DNA of 64,000 nt, taken from NCBI GenBank assembly GCA_021432635.1, contig MU270037.1, positions 62,001 through 126,000 on the forward strand, written 5' to 3'. This DNA comes from Thozetella sp. PMI_491. Its lineage: Eukaryota; Ascomycota; Sordariomycetes; Chaetosphaeriales; Chaetosphaeriaceae. The position numbers and the translations under genes were made by a program. Below, in pieces: positions 1-11,989 of this stretch. Positions within the stretch are counted from its first letter, which is position 1, and every line of letters begins with the position of its first letter. The notes beneath the pieces are model-generated. The model was not told the origin of the DNA. It did no database searches and was given only the letters and a program-made list of their open reading frames with translations.

Positions 1-508
1 AGAGTAACGTGATATGCACCTTCCCGCAGACCGCCTTTAAGTAGGCTTTGCCTTGGCATCCGGTATGTGGATGAGGCGGCCCTTTTTTTTCTTTATTTTT
101 TTTTTTTTTTGGCGAAAGGTCCGTTGCAAAAACGGTCTAGTTGCGCACCAGAAGCCCTTGATACGGCTAAGAGGTCAGAATAGCTGGAGGCTTACCGAAG
201 ATGCATAGGAGACGTTTGCGGGAATTTGAGAATCTCGCTTGAAGTAGGTGGTCGTAGTAACTAAAAGATGGCCGTTCACGTTCATGTTGGTCGCTTACAG
301 TGAGTCAGCTATCGTACGATCTGGTCCACCCATTTAACCCCGTCACACACAGTCTATATGTGTCTATTGTCTGTGCAGAAATGCTAGATCTAGATGTACT
401 GCCTATTTATATCCACAGAGGCTGCTTCCTATACATTGTCTAGAATCTCTGAATTGTTTTTGCTCAGACTTCTTACAAATGCCGCCTGGCTTTGCGAATG
501 AATCCAAA
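1..508. other. No gene seen (left edge, 3' flank of kinase gene)
   Basis: No supported coding frame. Contains a T-rich tract near 87-110 and otherwise unremarkable mixed sequence. It is the 3' flank of the minus-strand fructosamine-kinase-like gene. Confidence 0.5.
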
Positions 509-1668
509 TCAGCTGGCGGCTCTAGGAGCGTCTTCTTGCCCGAGAGCATACTTGTTGATGAGAAAGCTCATATCCTCTAGCATCCTAAGCCGGAAGAGCC
601 ACGTTAGTTTCTTGTTCCACCAGTGCACGCTTTCTTTCTAGGATCGGTTATAGGTCTAGTCGAGTCGAGTTCGAAAACGTAAGCAACGTACCTAATTCTA
701 GTCTCCTTGGCAGCTCCGACCCAGTGAGCCGACTGCGACATGTGATAGAATACGCTATAGAGCCTATTCCTGTCGTCCCATTCATTCGCAGGCTCGCTAG
801 GTGGGATCAACTCTAGGTAGTGTCTTCTGTAAGTCTCATCGAAGGGCACGGAGTTTGTCCGCCACATCCCTATCTCGAACTCATTGTGACCGTAAAACAA
901 GGCCGGGTCATACAGCATGAGGTCCTCGGTTTCCTCATTCGTTCCCATGTTCTCTTGCCACAGATCTCCATGGACAAGGCAAGGGATCAGCACACGCCCC
1001 TCTGCTTGCAGAGGCTTGAGTAGACGAGGAATCACGTGTTCCTCGAAGGCGACAAAAGCCTTCTCATACTCGGGAAACTCTCCGTTCGACTTGATGTCTT
1101 CATCGTAAAACACTCTAAGCAGCTTGGCGTAGAAGCGACTCCAATCCTGATCCCAATCATTAGGCTGGGCAATCTTCCCATGGCAAGTGGGAACATGAAA
1201 TCCAAACATATTGTTCGGGGATGTTCCCGCCGTGGTTTTGTGAAGACCAGCAATAAGTCCGGAAATCCTCTCCGGCGCGGGAAGCTCAGTTATGAGGTAC
1301 AGGAAGTCCATGACCACAAAGTATGTGCCCGGGCTCGTCCGGTACTCGCCCCAGCCGCGAGGACAGGGGCATGACTGGGGCATCAGGGCATGCATGGTGC
1401 TGAGAGAGGCAAACTCCCCGGCGAACATGGCCGCGGAGCCTTCCAAGGCACAGGACTTCAGAAAGTATTCTTTCTGTGAGCCGTCCGACTCCTCCGTCGA
1501 GACCCGGGAGGTCTGAGACCACCCAGACGCACCCCATGGTATCACGTCTGTGACTGTGGCGCCTTCGGGAAAGCCTTGTCACGCCTGAGGTCAGTAGATG
1601 ATGAGGTCATAAGGTTCTCGGAAATCGGTGTCTTTACATTTGAGGACTTCGGGGTCGACGGAATCCAT
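509..1668 (-). CDS. Fructosamine/ketosamine-3-kinase family protein
   Basis: Predicted to phosphorylate sugar-amine adducts (fructosamine or ribulosamine) on proteins or small amines, a deglycation repair role in the cytosol. I read three exons: 1668-1638, 1574-692 and 584-509, giving about 329 aa; both introns (63 and 107 nt) keep phase. The start MDSVDPEVLK continues across the first intron into the conserved PEGATVTDVIPWGASGW segment. Kinase-fold signatures are HGDLWQENMG near residue 211 (catalytic Asp) and a DPALFYGHNEFEIGM metal-binding stretch. The last exon supplies EDMSFLINKYA, the usual family C-terminus, which a read-through of the second intron would lose. Length and motifs match intact family members. 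The exact substrate is unknown; family assignment is firm, splice sites are inferred. Confidence 0.85.
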
Positions 1669-2677
1669 GTCTGGTGAGAACCTGCTAACGGATATGACCC
1701 AGTGTGGCTGCCTACACTGAACGCGTGTTGCTTGCTCCCGCAGAGCAGGCTGTGGGATGTTCTTATGCCCGCATGGGAACACGCCGCGACGAGTGGCCAG
1801 CCGGCTGACCTATGGATAAGCCAGGGCTTAGACGCCCAACTATCGTCAAATCCCTGCACATAGGTATGCAGCTTGGAGCAGTCCTGGCCAATGGGTCCCG
1901 GGCTTGGCAGTCGGCTTTACTCTAAACGTCTCGCCTACGCCGTAGCCTGCCTCACTAGTGGCGTTCCCAAATGTGGCATTTCCTTCCCGATTATTTACCT
2001 TGGAATGGATGGCTCTAGGCTTGGAAAGCCCTGCATAAATGGGCTGCTCAACGGGTTTTTGCCCCTGTCGCATTAGGTGGCTGCTCCTCTGTCCTTGGCC
2101 GACTCCGGGGCCGCCAAAGGCCACGGAGCATGGGTGCCTGATGGTAACCCCCCGCTTCTCCTGCCCCGGCTCTGGTGGGGAGGATCAAGGGTCCTGGGAA
2201 GCGCAGTTGCTTGCTACGGGGCGGGAACTACGGACCGGGCAGACCGTCGCGTGTTCTCGCAGAGCCTGCCTACATCGCCGATTGTCTTTTTCAACGAGCC
2301 GCAAGGTAAATCAAATTGAACTGCTTCAGATTTTGCGCACGAAGAAAGTCGTTTAGTCTAGCTAGGTCGTTACACACCTGGTACTTCGCTTGTCACGGTT
2401 CTTCCACTACTTGCGTGATCAAATCTCGGGGTCCTGGGCGCCCGCAAGGCTGCGAGCTTCGCCCCCATGGGCGGCCTGCCCAGCTGGCTCGCCGAAGATA
2501 AGAATTTTTGTGGTGCTGTGGTGTGGGGAATTGACTACGACCCTGGAGACTCCGCACACATGCTTTCTCCCGCGCGATTTGCGCAAACCGAGCAACCCCT
2601 CCGGTGGTGCGATTACTCCCCGCACGCTCGACTGCTGCGTTCGATTTGGTTCACGACGCAGTCGCGTCTACACCAAG
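1669..2677. other. Divergent intergenic region, no gene supported
   Basis: Lies between the starts of the kinase gene (-) and the NLR-type gene (+), so it probably holds both promoters. Several overlapping frames of 60-115 codons exist on both strands but none has recognisable motifs. An additional 5' exon of the NLR gene could hide here. Confidence 0.45.
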
Positions 2678-5600
2678 ATGGTGCGTCCATGCTGCTCTTT
2701 ATACCCTCCGCACAGCGTGGATTCTCGGTACTGATCTCCGCTGCAGTATAACAGTCTCCGGCGAACCTTCCATAAGGCCCGGACAGACGATCCCGAGCCC
2801 AATGACCCCGTTCCCCAGATCTCACGGCACGTTGCGGCGGACCAGTCGTCCATATTGTCTTCGTACACCATCCGGAGGCATTCAGAACTAGCACAGTATG
2901 CCTTGGGCCCGTAAGTGCATTGGAACTGGCCAGCTAGCCGGGTACTGACTGTCCACAAAGGTCGCTGAACTCCCCACCGCCCGTATCCCTGCTTTCCGGC
3001 CGCTCGCGGTCCCAAGACCGCCGAAATGAGCCCCTAGGCCTTCATGTTGTCTACGAGCCTCCGCAGCCCCGTACGGTCGACATCATTTTCGTTCATGGAC
3101 TCGGTGGTACCAGCCGGTTATCATGGTCGTGGAACCGGGATCTGGCCTTCTTTTGGCCGCAGGAGTGGCTGCCGTTGGAGCCAGGTTTCGAAGATGCACG
3201 AATCATGACGTTTGGGTATAACGCGCATTTCATGTCACAAACAAAGGACACTTTCAACATCTCCGACTTCGCGAAAGACCTCCTGTTACAGCTGAAGTTC
3301 GGGAACGACTCCAGTGTGAACTCGCTGAACCTTGGCCAGGTGGGTATTTGCTCCCCAGATACCAACCAGTTCGGATCTTAACGGGTCACTTCTGTTTAGG
3401 TTCCGATCATATTCGTGGTTCATTCAATGGGTGGGCTCGTGGTCAAGAAGGTCGGTAATTACAGAGCCTCTCGGAATGCAGCTTCCAAACCTATTCGGAG
3501 CTATCGACTAATAGCTATCAAACAGGCGTATATACTTGGATCCCAAGACCACCAGTTCTCGCATATTCTAGACACGGTCTGTAGCATCGTATTTTTGGCG
3601 ACACCACATCGCGGCAGCAACCTAGCAGAGATATTGAACAAATTCCTAAGCGTCTCGTTTCAGTCCACGAAGCAATATGTTAGCGACCTGCAAAAGAACT
3701 CAGCCAGGATCATGGATATCAACGACCAGTTTAAACTGCATGCCAACAAGATGCAACTCGTGTCGTTCTTTGAAACACAAGCAACTACCGTTGGACTCAA
3801 AAAGATAGTAGGTTGGCCCTCGCAGCAAATGTTGATTATGGCACAGCATAGCTGACCTTCCGCTCTGAAAGATTGTGGTAGAGCGCGACTCGGCCCTGCT
3901 GGACTACCCCAACGAAATTTCCTCGGCTTTGAATGCTGATCACCATAGCGTGTGCAAGTACAAGTCTCGGGAGGACGCCAACTACGTGACCGTCAGAAAC
4001 GTGATCAAGTCGCTTGTCGACAAGTTCAAAGTGAAGGGTGAGGTCATCTATGACTTGTCAAACTTCTCGTCTTCATCTGTATTGACTGGCAGCTAGCTGT
4101 CCCGAAGAGGCGGCGCTCTATCGACCAGGGTAGCTATCGAAGCTTCACGAGTGTCGTTGAAATTATGGGGCGCTTGGGCGTCGCACAAAGACCCAGTGAT
4201 ACACTTGGTTCACTGCTAGAGCAATTGGTCCCGGGCTCATGTGATTGGATCCTTTCGGATAGCGTGTTTACTTCATTCATGAATGACGACAGCTCGCAAC
4301 CGACGGTGCTACACATCACAGGCCGACCCGGATCTGGTAAATCGGTGCTGGCATCATTCTTGATACAGCATCTCGAAGAGCAGGAGCTTCCTGTGCAGTT
4401 TTGGTTCTTTCGACACGATGACCAACTCAAGCGCTCGAATCGGCAGTGCCTGTTATCCCTTGCGTTTCAGGTCGTCAGCTCCTTTCCCGAATACTCTCAC
4501 AGGCTTCTGTCGCTCGCGCGAGACATCAACTCGATCGCGAGATCGGACATTCGAAGCCTGTGGCAGAACCTATTTCTAAATCTTCTCAACAAGCTAAGCG
4601 GTTACGACCCGCTATATTGGGTTATTGATGCCCTTGACGAGTCGGAGTCTGCACAAGCATTCCTCGGGCTGTTCTCCCTTCTGAAGAATGTTCAATTTCC
4701 ACTCAGAATCATCTTCCTCACGCGATCTCAAACAATCACCAAGCACTACGACCGGCTACGCACAGCCTTGCCGCCAGGGAGAACGTCTCAAATCAGCATG
4801 TCAACGCCAGACGAGAGCTTGCAGCTGTATATAACGGAAAGGTTGGAATTTACACCATGGCCCAAAGATTTGAAGGAAAGTATCAGCGCATCCTTGCTCA
4901 AGAAGTCGCAGGGGAGTTTTCTGTGGTTGTCGCTTGTCATGCGAGAGCTGGTCAGCTGTGACACTGTTGAGCAACTCGAGGAAGTTCTCGAGGAGACACC
5001 ATGGGAGTTGCTCGACATTTACGCCCGTCTCGAGAACGGCATCACGCGGGATTTGCGGCCATCGGACACACCTCTGCTAAATGCCATTATGTCTTGGGTC
5101 ACCTGCTCAGATCGACCACTGACGGAAGACGAGCTCACAGAGGCTTTGAAACCACAGTTCTCGATTCTGAACCTTAAGCACACGGCCAGCCGCCTATGTG
5201 GAGATTTCGTAGTTATCGATAAGAAGAGCGTTGTTTCCATGGTGCACTACACGGCTAAGGAGTACCTACTCAGATCGGCTACCACGGTTATGGGAGTAAA
5301 CTCGGGGGCAGCAAACACCTTCATCTTCAAGAAATGTCTTGCCATCCTAGTTGATCCTAGATTCCGGATGAGGCTCAAAAGCCAGGGCTGCACCGGTCTT
5401 CTGCGCTACTGCTGTCTGTCTTGGTTCCAGCACATGGTCCGCAGCGACGAGGAAGGACATCACAACGACTACCTTCGGTCCTTGACGACTTTCTTCCAGA
5501 GCACGGCCTGCCTTGCATGGATTGAGGCGGTGGCCACCACTGGCCAGCTGCAAGTTCTTTCGCAGACTGCGAAGGCTTTATCAACTTACTTGGACCATAC

Positions 5601-8016
5601 TAGGAGGCTCAACAGCGAAGACAGCCCTTTAGCACAACCAATCATGGAGATAGAATATCTCAGCACCTGGTCCACCGAGCTCGTGCGAGTGGTCGGGAAG
5701 TTCGGCACGCATATCCTTCAATACCCCAGCTGCATTTATTCTCTGGTGCCGATATTCTGTCCACCGGCGTCCACTATCAGCCAGATGTTCGCCGCAACTG
5801 GCCCAGATGCGCCAAGGATAACTGGAGTATCCAATACCGGCTGGGATGACTCTCTAGCTAAGTTCACGCTAGGGCAAGGGCAAAAGCCGAAATCGATCTT
5901 CTGTTTGCACAGCTCTTTCGGCGTCGTGACGTCGACCAAGTGCGTCAATCTTTACAGCGCTTCGACATTCCAGGAGACGGCAAGGTTCCCACATAACGAA
6001 CTCCTCGTGGCGACTGCCTTGAATCAGGAGGGAGATATGCTGGTCACGTGTGGCGTGAAGACCATCAAGGTCTGGGATCTCGCTTCCGCCCGAACGCTTC
6101 ATGTCTTCTCGAATCCCAAGGGCATGCGAGCCATGGCCATTTCGTTCTCCCGAGACTCATCCGAGATTGTTGTCATCTGCGTCGACTCAAAGCTGCGGCG
6201 ACAACTGTTAACGGAGCCAGAGGACTGGCTCCAAGTCGAATGGCAAGCTCAGAACGAACCATCTCTCGGTCGTGGTGGCGGAACGCCTGTCTGTGCCGCT
6301 TTCAGTCCTGATGGCTCTCAGGTTGTTGTGTCCCACCGCACATCCCCAATGACGGTTTGGGACACCGAAACTGGTAATCGAGTTGGGCGCTCTGAAGGAC
6401 GGGCAGGCCGCAAATTCAACATCAATGACAACGTCGACTATCCGGTGAAACTCGTGTGGAACCCAGCCACTGACCATGTGATTGGCATATTCTTGACTGG
6501 AAGCATATTCAAGTGGTACCCTCTAGACTCGCAGCACGAAGAGATGGAAAACTCGCCACTCGCTACTGAAATTGCATGCAGCCCGGACGGCAGGCTCATC
6601 GTAACTGGCCAGCGGGATGGGTCCCTGAAAATATTCAGTTTCGACGGCTTCTCTCTACTATACAATCTCACAGGGATGAACCGGGCCTCCGATCTTGCCA
6701 TCAGTCCCGACGGAAGACGCATCTATGACATCCGACAGTCATTCTGCAACGTCTGGGAGCCAAATGCCCTGACTCGGATGGCCGAGCAAGATGACAGATC
6801 AAGCGATGCCGCAAGTTCTCACTTCGATGTCGCCTCTGTCACAGCATCACTAGCATCCGAAGCTACTGCCAACGTACTAGAGCCTGTGGCGACGGTCTGT
6901 TCTGCGACCAGCACTACTGCGTTTGCGTTCGGAAACGATGGTGGCGTCGTCAAATACGTCCCATCAGGCAACAGGGGGGTCACTGAAATTCACGGTAGCA
7001 TTATGGGCGTTACAAGTATTGGGATTAGGGATAACGGCCAAGCCTTGGCGATAGCGACCATGGATAGAAAGATCACGCTGCGGTTGATCGGGTCGACCGG
7101 TGAGGTTGAGCCTGAGCCTCTCTTCGAGGCCAAGTCTGAGAACACGGTGCTCCAGATCCTCTTTGACGATCCCGGACAGCATCTACTAGTTCGCTGCCAA
7201 GATACCGTTGGGCTATGGTCGATTTCTAGCAAATCTCTGCTCGCCTCTGTGCCAACAGCAGATGAAACTTTTCATTGGACGCTGCACCCGTCTAATGAAG
7301 GGGAGGTCATTGCAGTGAACGCCACACGTTTAGTCTGCCACCAAGTCTTAGATCTCGCCGTCACGCGGCAATGGAGCATCGACACGACTGAGGTGGAAAC
7401 GAGCACGTCCGAGTTTCCCTGGGATATAAAGGTTCATGCTCCATCGGATTCGGCGGCATCTACCCAAGCGGGCCGTTTCGTGGAGAAGGTGCTCCCATCG
7501 CCTAACCGGACCTGTCTGCTGATACAGACTTCAGCCAGCTCGGACTCCGCACAGGAACACAGAGACACACAAATAATGTTACTAGACCTCGCCTTCCTAG
7601 CGTCAACAGCAAAGGCCGAAGCACCGGGTTTGGAGGGACCACCGCTATTGGCTCGGGCTTTGCCAGCTTCCATAAGCGCAACAGTAGAAATACCACTAGG
7701 ATTCGTCGTTGATGCCACAGAAACCAGGAGAGGCTCCCGGGACGCCTTCACTTCCGGGGTTCCTCTACCAGGTGCTGGTTCGCTATCCTTGGCCTTTATT
7801 GACCGAGACTTCTGGGTCCGGACGTGGAGGCTAGACGATCAGGACGGGACAGGCTGCCAAAAGCACTTCTTCCTTCCACGCGACTGGGTCAACATGGAAT
7901 GTCTGAAGCTCGCCCATGTTACTCCGGATGGGCGGTTCCTTTGTCCAAAGAATGGCGAGGTCGCTGTGGTGCACAATGGTCTCCGAGGGCTAGGCGAGAT
8001 TGAGGATTCTCGATGA
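2678..8016 (+). CDS. NLR-type protein: serine esterase (DUF676/SesB-like) - NACHT - WD40-like
   Basis: A fungal NOD-like receptor, a class implicated in heterokaryon incompatibility and non-self response. Spliced model: exons 2678-2680, 2747-2910, 2961-3339, 3400-3450, 3526-3807, 3872-4037 and 4097-8016, all phases consistent, about 1654 aa. Residues about 95-340 form an alpha/beta hydrolase: FVHGLGG, nucleophile elbow VVHSMGGLVVK (Ser about 191) and ATPHRGSN. The NACHT module starts near 400 with Walker A GRPGSGKS (about 424-431) and Walker B LYWVIDALDES (about 520-530). From about 940 to the end there are degenerate WD40-type blades such as TIKVWD, DGRLIVTGQRDGSLKIF and MTVWDTETG. The repeats are diverged, not near-identical as in the fast-evolving HNWD genes. 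The start is the weakest point: ATG directly followed by a 66 nt intron; from exon 2 onward the model is strong. The gene looks intact. Confidence 0.85.
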
Positions 8017-8809
8017 GCTAATTGGTATTTACCTCAAGCATGCACGGCGCTTTATAAAATTGGGATTTATTTCACAACCCGTGGAGAAAAGATTCGCGAC
8101 GAGGGACACGCATTTTTCTCTGCTTCTTGTAGAGTACGATGCACAGATGATTGGCAGCAAACTATGATAAGCCAGGCAGCAACTGGCTCTATAGAAGATT
8201 AGACACCTCTAGGGATAGAGGCAAATCGATAATATTAGACAGCCGCCAGGTCCGCGCACAGAGAAAGAGTCTAACCCTCGTGGCCAGAGGGTATGGTTAA
8301 ATATCCACGCATAGAAACGCATAAGTGATTAGAACTTCTTTTATATACACAATGGGCATTCCATGACGACAGTGTGGACGACCTCAATGTACACCTGCTT
8401 AAAACCTAGTCTCTCGACACGTAGACAATTTGCTGCGCAAGACTGGCGACTTCAGCCTGCTACAAGACGGGCTGTGGAACTTGAGTAGAATTAGCAAATG
8501 TAGTTATACTACAAAACTTACCTATAACACTTTATAACTCTAGGATAGTACCGTTCTTATTTAATTTAGCAACCCCTGCCCTTTACTCTATGATGAAGCG
8601 TACTAGAGTTAGCTATAAAAACCACACGGATCTAATAGCGGATAAGAAGTAGAGTTAGGCAAGGAATATGAGGTAGAATGAAATAGACTTTTTACTTTTA
8701 AAATACAAATTAAAGGATAAGTATGTTTATATTAATATAATTATACTTGTACTATATTTTATTTTCGTATGAGCGACATGTATCTTGTAATACCAAGCCG
8801 ATCGTTTTG
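8017..8809. other. AT-rich intergenic region
   Basis: 3' flank of the NLR-type gene, increasingly AT-rich toward 8480-8790. No coding frame, tRNA or clear terminal repeat is seen. Confidence 0.5.
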
Positions 8810-9291
8810 CTCTAGCATTCCCTCGGTGCGTTGGTCGCATGGATCGATGCCGATACCTGACCGGCCTTGGCCCGAGCTATCGTGGCGGTCGAGTCGTCTG
8901 ATCCGCTGTTCCATAAATTCGGGGTAGCAGGCATGAGATCAATATCGACGAAATACGAGGTGAACTACTCGCTGCTGATGTATAACCTACCCGTGGTAGA
9001 CCCGAAGAAGGACCTGACAACCGTGACTGTCAAGGCCCAGGTCCAGGGGTGGCAAAATGCCGTGACCCCCCGCCGCGGCAGCTTGTCAATCTGGTGAATA
9101 TACCCGTCGCCGTGATCTCAGGCGAAGCGTCCAAGCATGAATTTTATGACTGGGCACCGTAGCGGTTTTAATGCAGGTCAGCGTAGACAGCGCAGAACAC
9201 ATCCAACTAGGTAAGCGAGGAATCCACAGGAACGGCCACATGATGACGGCCGACGAGAACAGCGAAAATATTATAGAGCTAATTCTTAATT
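8810..9291 (+). pseudogene. Relic of a secreted-type alpha/beta hydrolase gene
   Basis: Translated pieces line up in order with the C-terminal two thirds of a fungal/bacterial alpha/beta-hydrolase family: HSLGALVAWIDADT (nucleophile elbow, 8814 on), PALARAIVAVESSDPLF, PVVDPKKDLTTVTVK, then PRQLVNLVNIPVAVISGEAS and finally AEHIQLGKRGIH followed by NGHMM with the His-containing C-terminus, ending at a stop at 9291. The frame is broken by stops (before the elbow, after DADT, after YDWAP at about 9160) and by a shift in the C-run near 9065-9072. The N-terminal third is not found. It cannot encode a functional enzyme. Family assignment rests on motif order; I am confident it is a decayed host gene. 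Confidence 0.75.
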
Positions 9292-9479
9292 AGATATCTG
9301 GGCTCTAATCTTTCCGAGTGTTTATATCTTTATATTCGTTCACCTCTTCTAGGGTGCTCTCTAGTTCATACTTCTCTTCCACGACTCGGCTGTGTCTAAA
9401 TCCATAACTTAGATGCTGGTTAACTGTCTATTTTCCTGGGATTCTCAACATTTCCGCGCCTTGTCTTATTGGCCAAAGA

Positions 9480-10195
9480 TACCATTTTCGTTACCTCTTT
9501 TCTGGTTTCGATAGCATACATGGCGAGATTTGTTTCGGCGGTAGTGCAGAGCGTCTTGACCTGGCCCGGCTTCCATGCCGGGTTATACGAGTTAGAAAAC
9601 GCGGTAGTCTGTAGATTGAATTAGCTTCAATTAACAAATCTAAGGAATAGAGAGAGCTTACTGGGGGATCGAAACAAGGGCTAGTCTCGTTAGGTAGCAG
9701 AGGATAATAGATGAGGTACACCTCCCGCCCGTCTTCCCTCTCTCCTTTGAACAACTTAGAGTACTCTCTGAGGAGTCTGGTCTCCATTAAGGCACCGGAA
9801 GCCTTCTCGTCTCAGATGGCTTGGGCAGGAGGAACAAGTCAGCCTGTTCTTCAAATTCGATTTGACAGTCGTCCGTCTAGTTTTGGATGCCCCGTACGGC
9901 GGATCCGGTCTGGACATTTGAGGAGATATCAAACGCAATAATAATATCCGCAGTCCGTTCGGGTCGGACCAGGATATGGCTCGGCAAGTTGTTAGACATA
10001 CCGCTGTCCATAAGCCTAACGTTTCCTTAAGATTCTCACTTGTCGCTATTGTGATCCGATCCTATCCCTTCTCTGGACGATATTTCAGGCTATAAAACGG
10101 GCTGAGGTCGTGGCCCGCACGAGTGGGGTGCCCTAGAACTTCCCCTATTGCTTCATTCAGACAAAGTTATTAACACCAGGAGCCCTTGTTGAGCC
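9480..10195 (-). pseudogene. Relic of a cytosolic phospholipase A2/lysophospholipase-like gene
   Basis: Read on the minus strand from 10195 downward, pieces appear in family order: NNFV then NEAIGEVLG-like residues, PLVRATTSA, a YSLKYRPEKG segment, VRLMDSGMSNNLPSHILVRP, TADIIIAFDISSNVQTGSAV, then LLREYSKLFKGEREDGREVY and LIYYPLLPNETSPCFDP. A GTAAGC...CTACAG intron near 9665-9615 still joins this to an AFSNSYNPAW segment, a typical C-terminal element. Several stops and frame changes interrupt it. The N-terminal lipase (GXSXG) part is not recognisable. A decayed phospholipase-like gene is the best reading; the exact subfamily is less certain. Confidence 0.65.
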
Positions 10196-10764
10196 AGATA
10201 TCGGTCTTATATCTTATTTAGGATGACCTAGGTCGGCTAACCCGCACATTCCGCTATAAAGCCAGTCTATCAACTAGACCATACTGTATGTAGATAAAAG
10301 ATCCAGCTCAACGGAGCAATTAGCTGTCCGCCGTACGTGGATAAATAGCTGGTTGACCAGCCAGCTTCAGCCAGCTTTACACACAGCTAGTCAAGCAAGC
10401 ATCTCTCTTTCAACCCCTCGTTTACTAGCCAATATAGCTAAATACTAGCCTACGCTTTCAACCATACCTTCGTCGGTCCCATACTAGCTCATAGCCCGCG
10501 ACATCACTATACCCACTTTACCACTTCGTCAATATAATCCTAGGGTAGACCACGCTCGTGGATCTAGCAGGATAGAGACGTTAGTTAGATACACGGGCAC
10601 ATAGGCCCGGGAACTGAAAAATCCACCTAGCACGGGTACGGGATGCCCACAGACTTTTATAAATGCATAGATATAGATGTAATATTTAGATGAGACTCTT
10701 ACTTCGCATTCAATACGGAAACTTTTGCGACAATGTTTCTACCACAATATAAGACCACCTGCCA
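10196..10764. other. Intergenic, no gene seen
   Basis: Between the phospholipase relic and the 3' end of the lectin gene. Contains several short GCTAG/CAGCTAG and CCAGCCAGC-like motifs around 10340-10460 but no reading frame worth calling. Confidence 0.4.
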
Positions 10765-11705
10765 CTAGACGAACGTGCCACCGAGGGAAGCCCAGTCGCT
10801 CCAGAACGAACCAACCCAGGCCTTTTGAAACAGACCGTTGTTCGTTCCCCTCACGAATGTGTCGATACGGTTGGGACCCCAGGAGACAGCCCCAATTGGT
10901 GAGGTGAGGATGCCTCCAAGGCTCTCCCAGCCGCCCCAGCTTCTGCCGTCCCACCACTTGTGCCACATGGCGTTGTCCGTCCCGACTACGAACACGTCGA
11001 GACGGTTCTCGGCCCACGAAACTGCCGTAGGCTTTGACATAGATACCCCCCCCAGGGACGACCAACCCGCCCAACTTCCACCGTTCCACGTTTTGGTCCA
11101 GACCGCGTTATCCGTCCCGAGAGCAAATAGGTCAAGGCGGTAAGGAGCCCATGATACAGCCGAGACAGCCGAGACAATCGTGCCGCCTAGGCTCTCCCAA
11201 CTGGCCCAACTCTGCCCGTCCCACCACGTGTGCCAGCAGGCGTTGTCAGTGCCAACACCAAAGACGTCGATCCGGTTTGGGCCCCACGACACGGTCGAAA
11301 GGTCTCTGAGCAAGATACCACCCAGGCTCTCCCAACCGTCCCAGGAGCTACCGTTCCACCACTTGTGCCAGAGGGCATTATCGGTGCCACGTACAAACAC
11401 ATCGAGCCGGTTAGCGCCCCAAGAAACGACCGAAGGGTTAGAAGCCGCCGTGCCCCCAAGGCTTTCCCAGCCACCCCAGCTGCTACCAGCCAACCACTTG
11501 TGGTAGAGGGCATTATCGGTGCCGAGGCCAAAAATGTCAATGCGGTTCGAGGCCCAGGAAACAGCAACTGGTTCCGAGGTCAGAATACCCCCCAGGCTCT
11601 CCCAGCCGCCCCAGGCATGTCCGTCCCACCAGCGATGCCAGAGGGCATTGTCGGTGCCACGCACAAAAATGTCAAGTCGGTTGGGCGCCCAGGACACGGC
11701 ACTGA
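10765..11705 (-). repeat. Seven tandem ~141 bp coding repeats (propeller blades)
   Basis: Seven in-frame units of about 47 codons in the lectin gene, diverged at the DNA level but all keeping the GTDNA and WESLGG cores. Such repeats can recombine and change blade number; here seven is the expected closed ring. Confidence 0.85.
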
Positions 11706-11883
11706 GTAAATCAGCCTCGCCTGGTATAGCCTTGGCCCGGCTTTCCAAGAGGTGCCCGTACCCGGCAGGACTGGCCGCGAGAGGTAACGCCGGTTCGCGT
11801 GGTGTGATGTCTCCGGCTGAGAAGGGGTGGGAAAGAACAAAAGGACTCAATTGAAGAGCTGCTGTGGCAATAGTGAGACGCAT
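10765..11883 (-). CDS. Secreted seven-bladed beta-propeller lectin, PLL/DUF346 type
   Basis: Single-exon gene of 372 aa. The N-terminus has a signal-peptide-like stretch ([18 protein letters not shown]) followed by a short linker to about residue 60. The rest is seven repeats of about 47 aa with the pattern SW(A/G)xNRxDxFxxGTDNAxWHKWWDG, [10 protein letters not shown]. This matches the PLL family of tryptophan-rich propeller lectins known from Photorhabdus and scattered fungi, which bind fucose or related sugars between blades. Blade 5 ([19 protein letters not shown]) and blade 7 ([12 protein letters not shown]) are the most diverged. A TATATAAT box lies at 11981-11988 on the coding strand, about 100 nt upstream of the ATG. 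Sugar specificity is not deducible. Likely roles are defence or host interaction (inference). No intron, unlike most neighbours. Confidence 0.9.
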   Translation of the reverse strand: MRLTIATAALQLSPFVLSHPFSAGDITPREPALPLAASPAGYGHLLESRAKAIPGEADLLSAVSWAPNRLDIFVRGTDNALWHRWWDGHAWGGWESLGGILTSEPVAVSWASNRIDIFGLGTDNALYHKWLAGSSWGGWESLGGTAASNPSVVSWGANRLDVFVRGTDNALWHKWWNGSSWDGWESLGGILLRDLSTVSWGPNRIDVFGVGTDNACWHTWWDGQSWASWESLGGTIVSAVSAVSWAPYRLDLFALGTDNAVWTKTWNGGSWAGWSSLGGVSMSKPTAVSWAENRLDVFVVGTDNAMWHKWWDGRSWGGWESLGGILTSPIGAVSWGPNRIDTFVRGTNNGLFQKAWVGSFWSDWASLGGTFV

Positions 11884-11980
11884 AGCTAGATCTAACAGAC
11901 TGGTAGTGAATAGGAGATATGTGTTGGTGAGCTGTTATACCGCTTAGAGGGAGGACAAAAGATTCGCGTCCTATCCTAGA

Positions 11981-11988
11981 ATTATATA
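11981..11988 (-). promoter_or_regulatory. TATA box of the lectin gene
   Basis: TATATAAT on the minus strand about 100 nt upstream of the lectin start codon; position and sequence fit a core promoter element, function inferred. Confidence 0.45.
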
Positions 11989-11989
11989 C

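Noticed and set aside
2911-2960. Apparent frame break at the 5' end of the NLR gene
   Set aside because: Explained by a 50 nt GTAAGT...TACTGAC...AAG intron that keeps phase.
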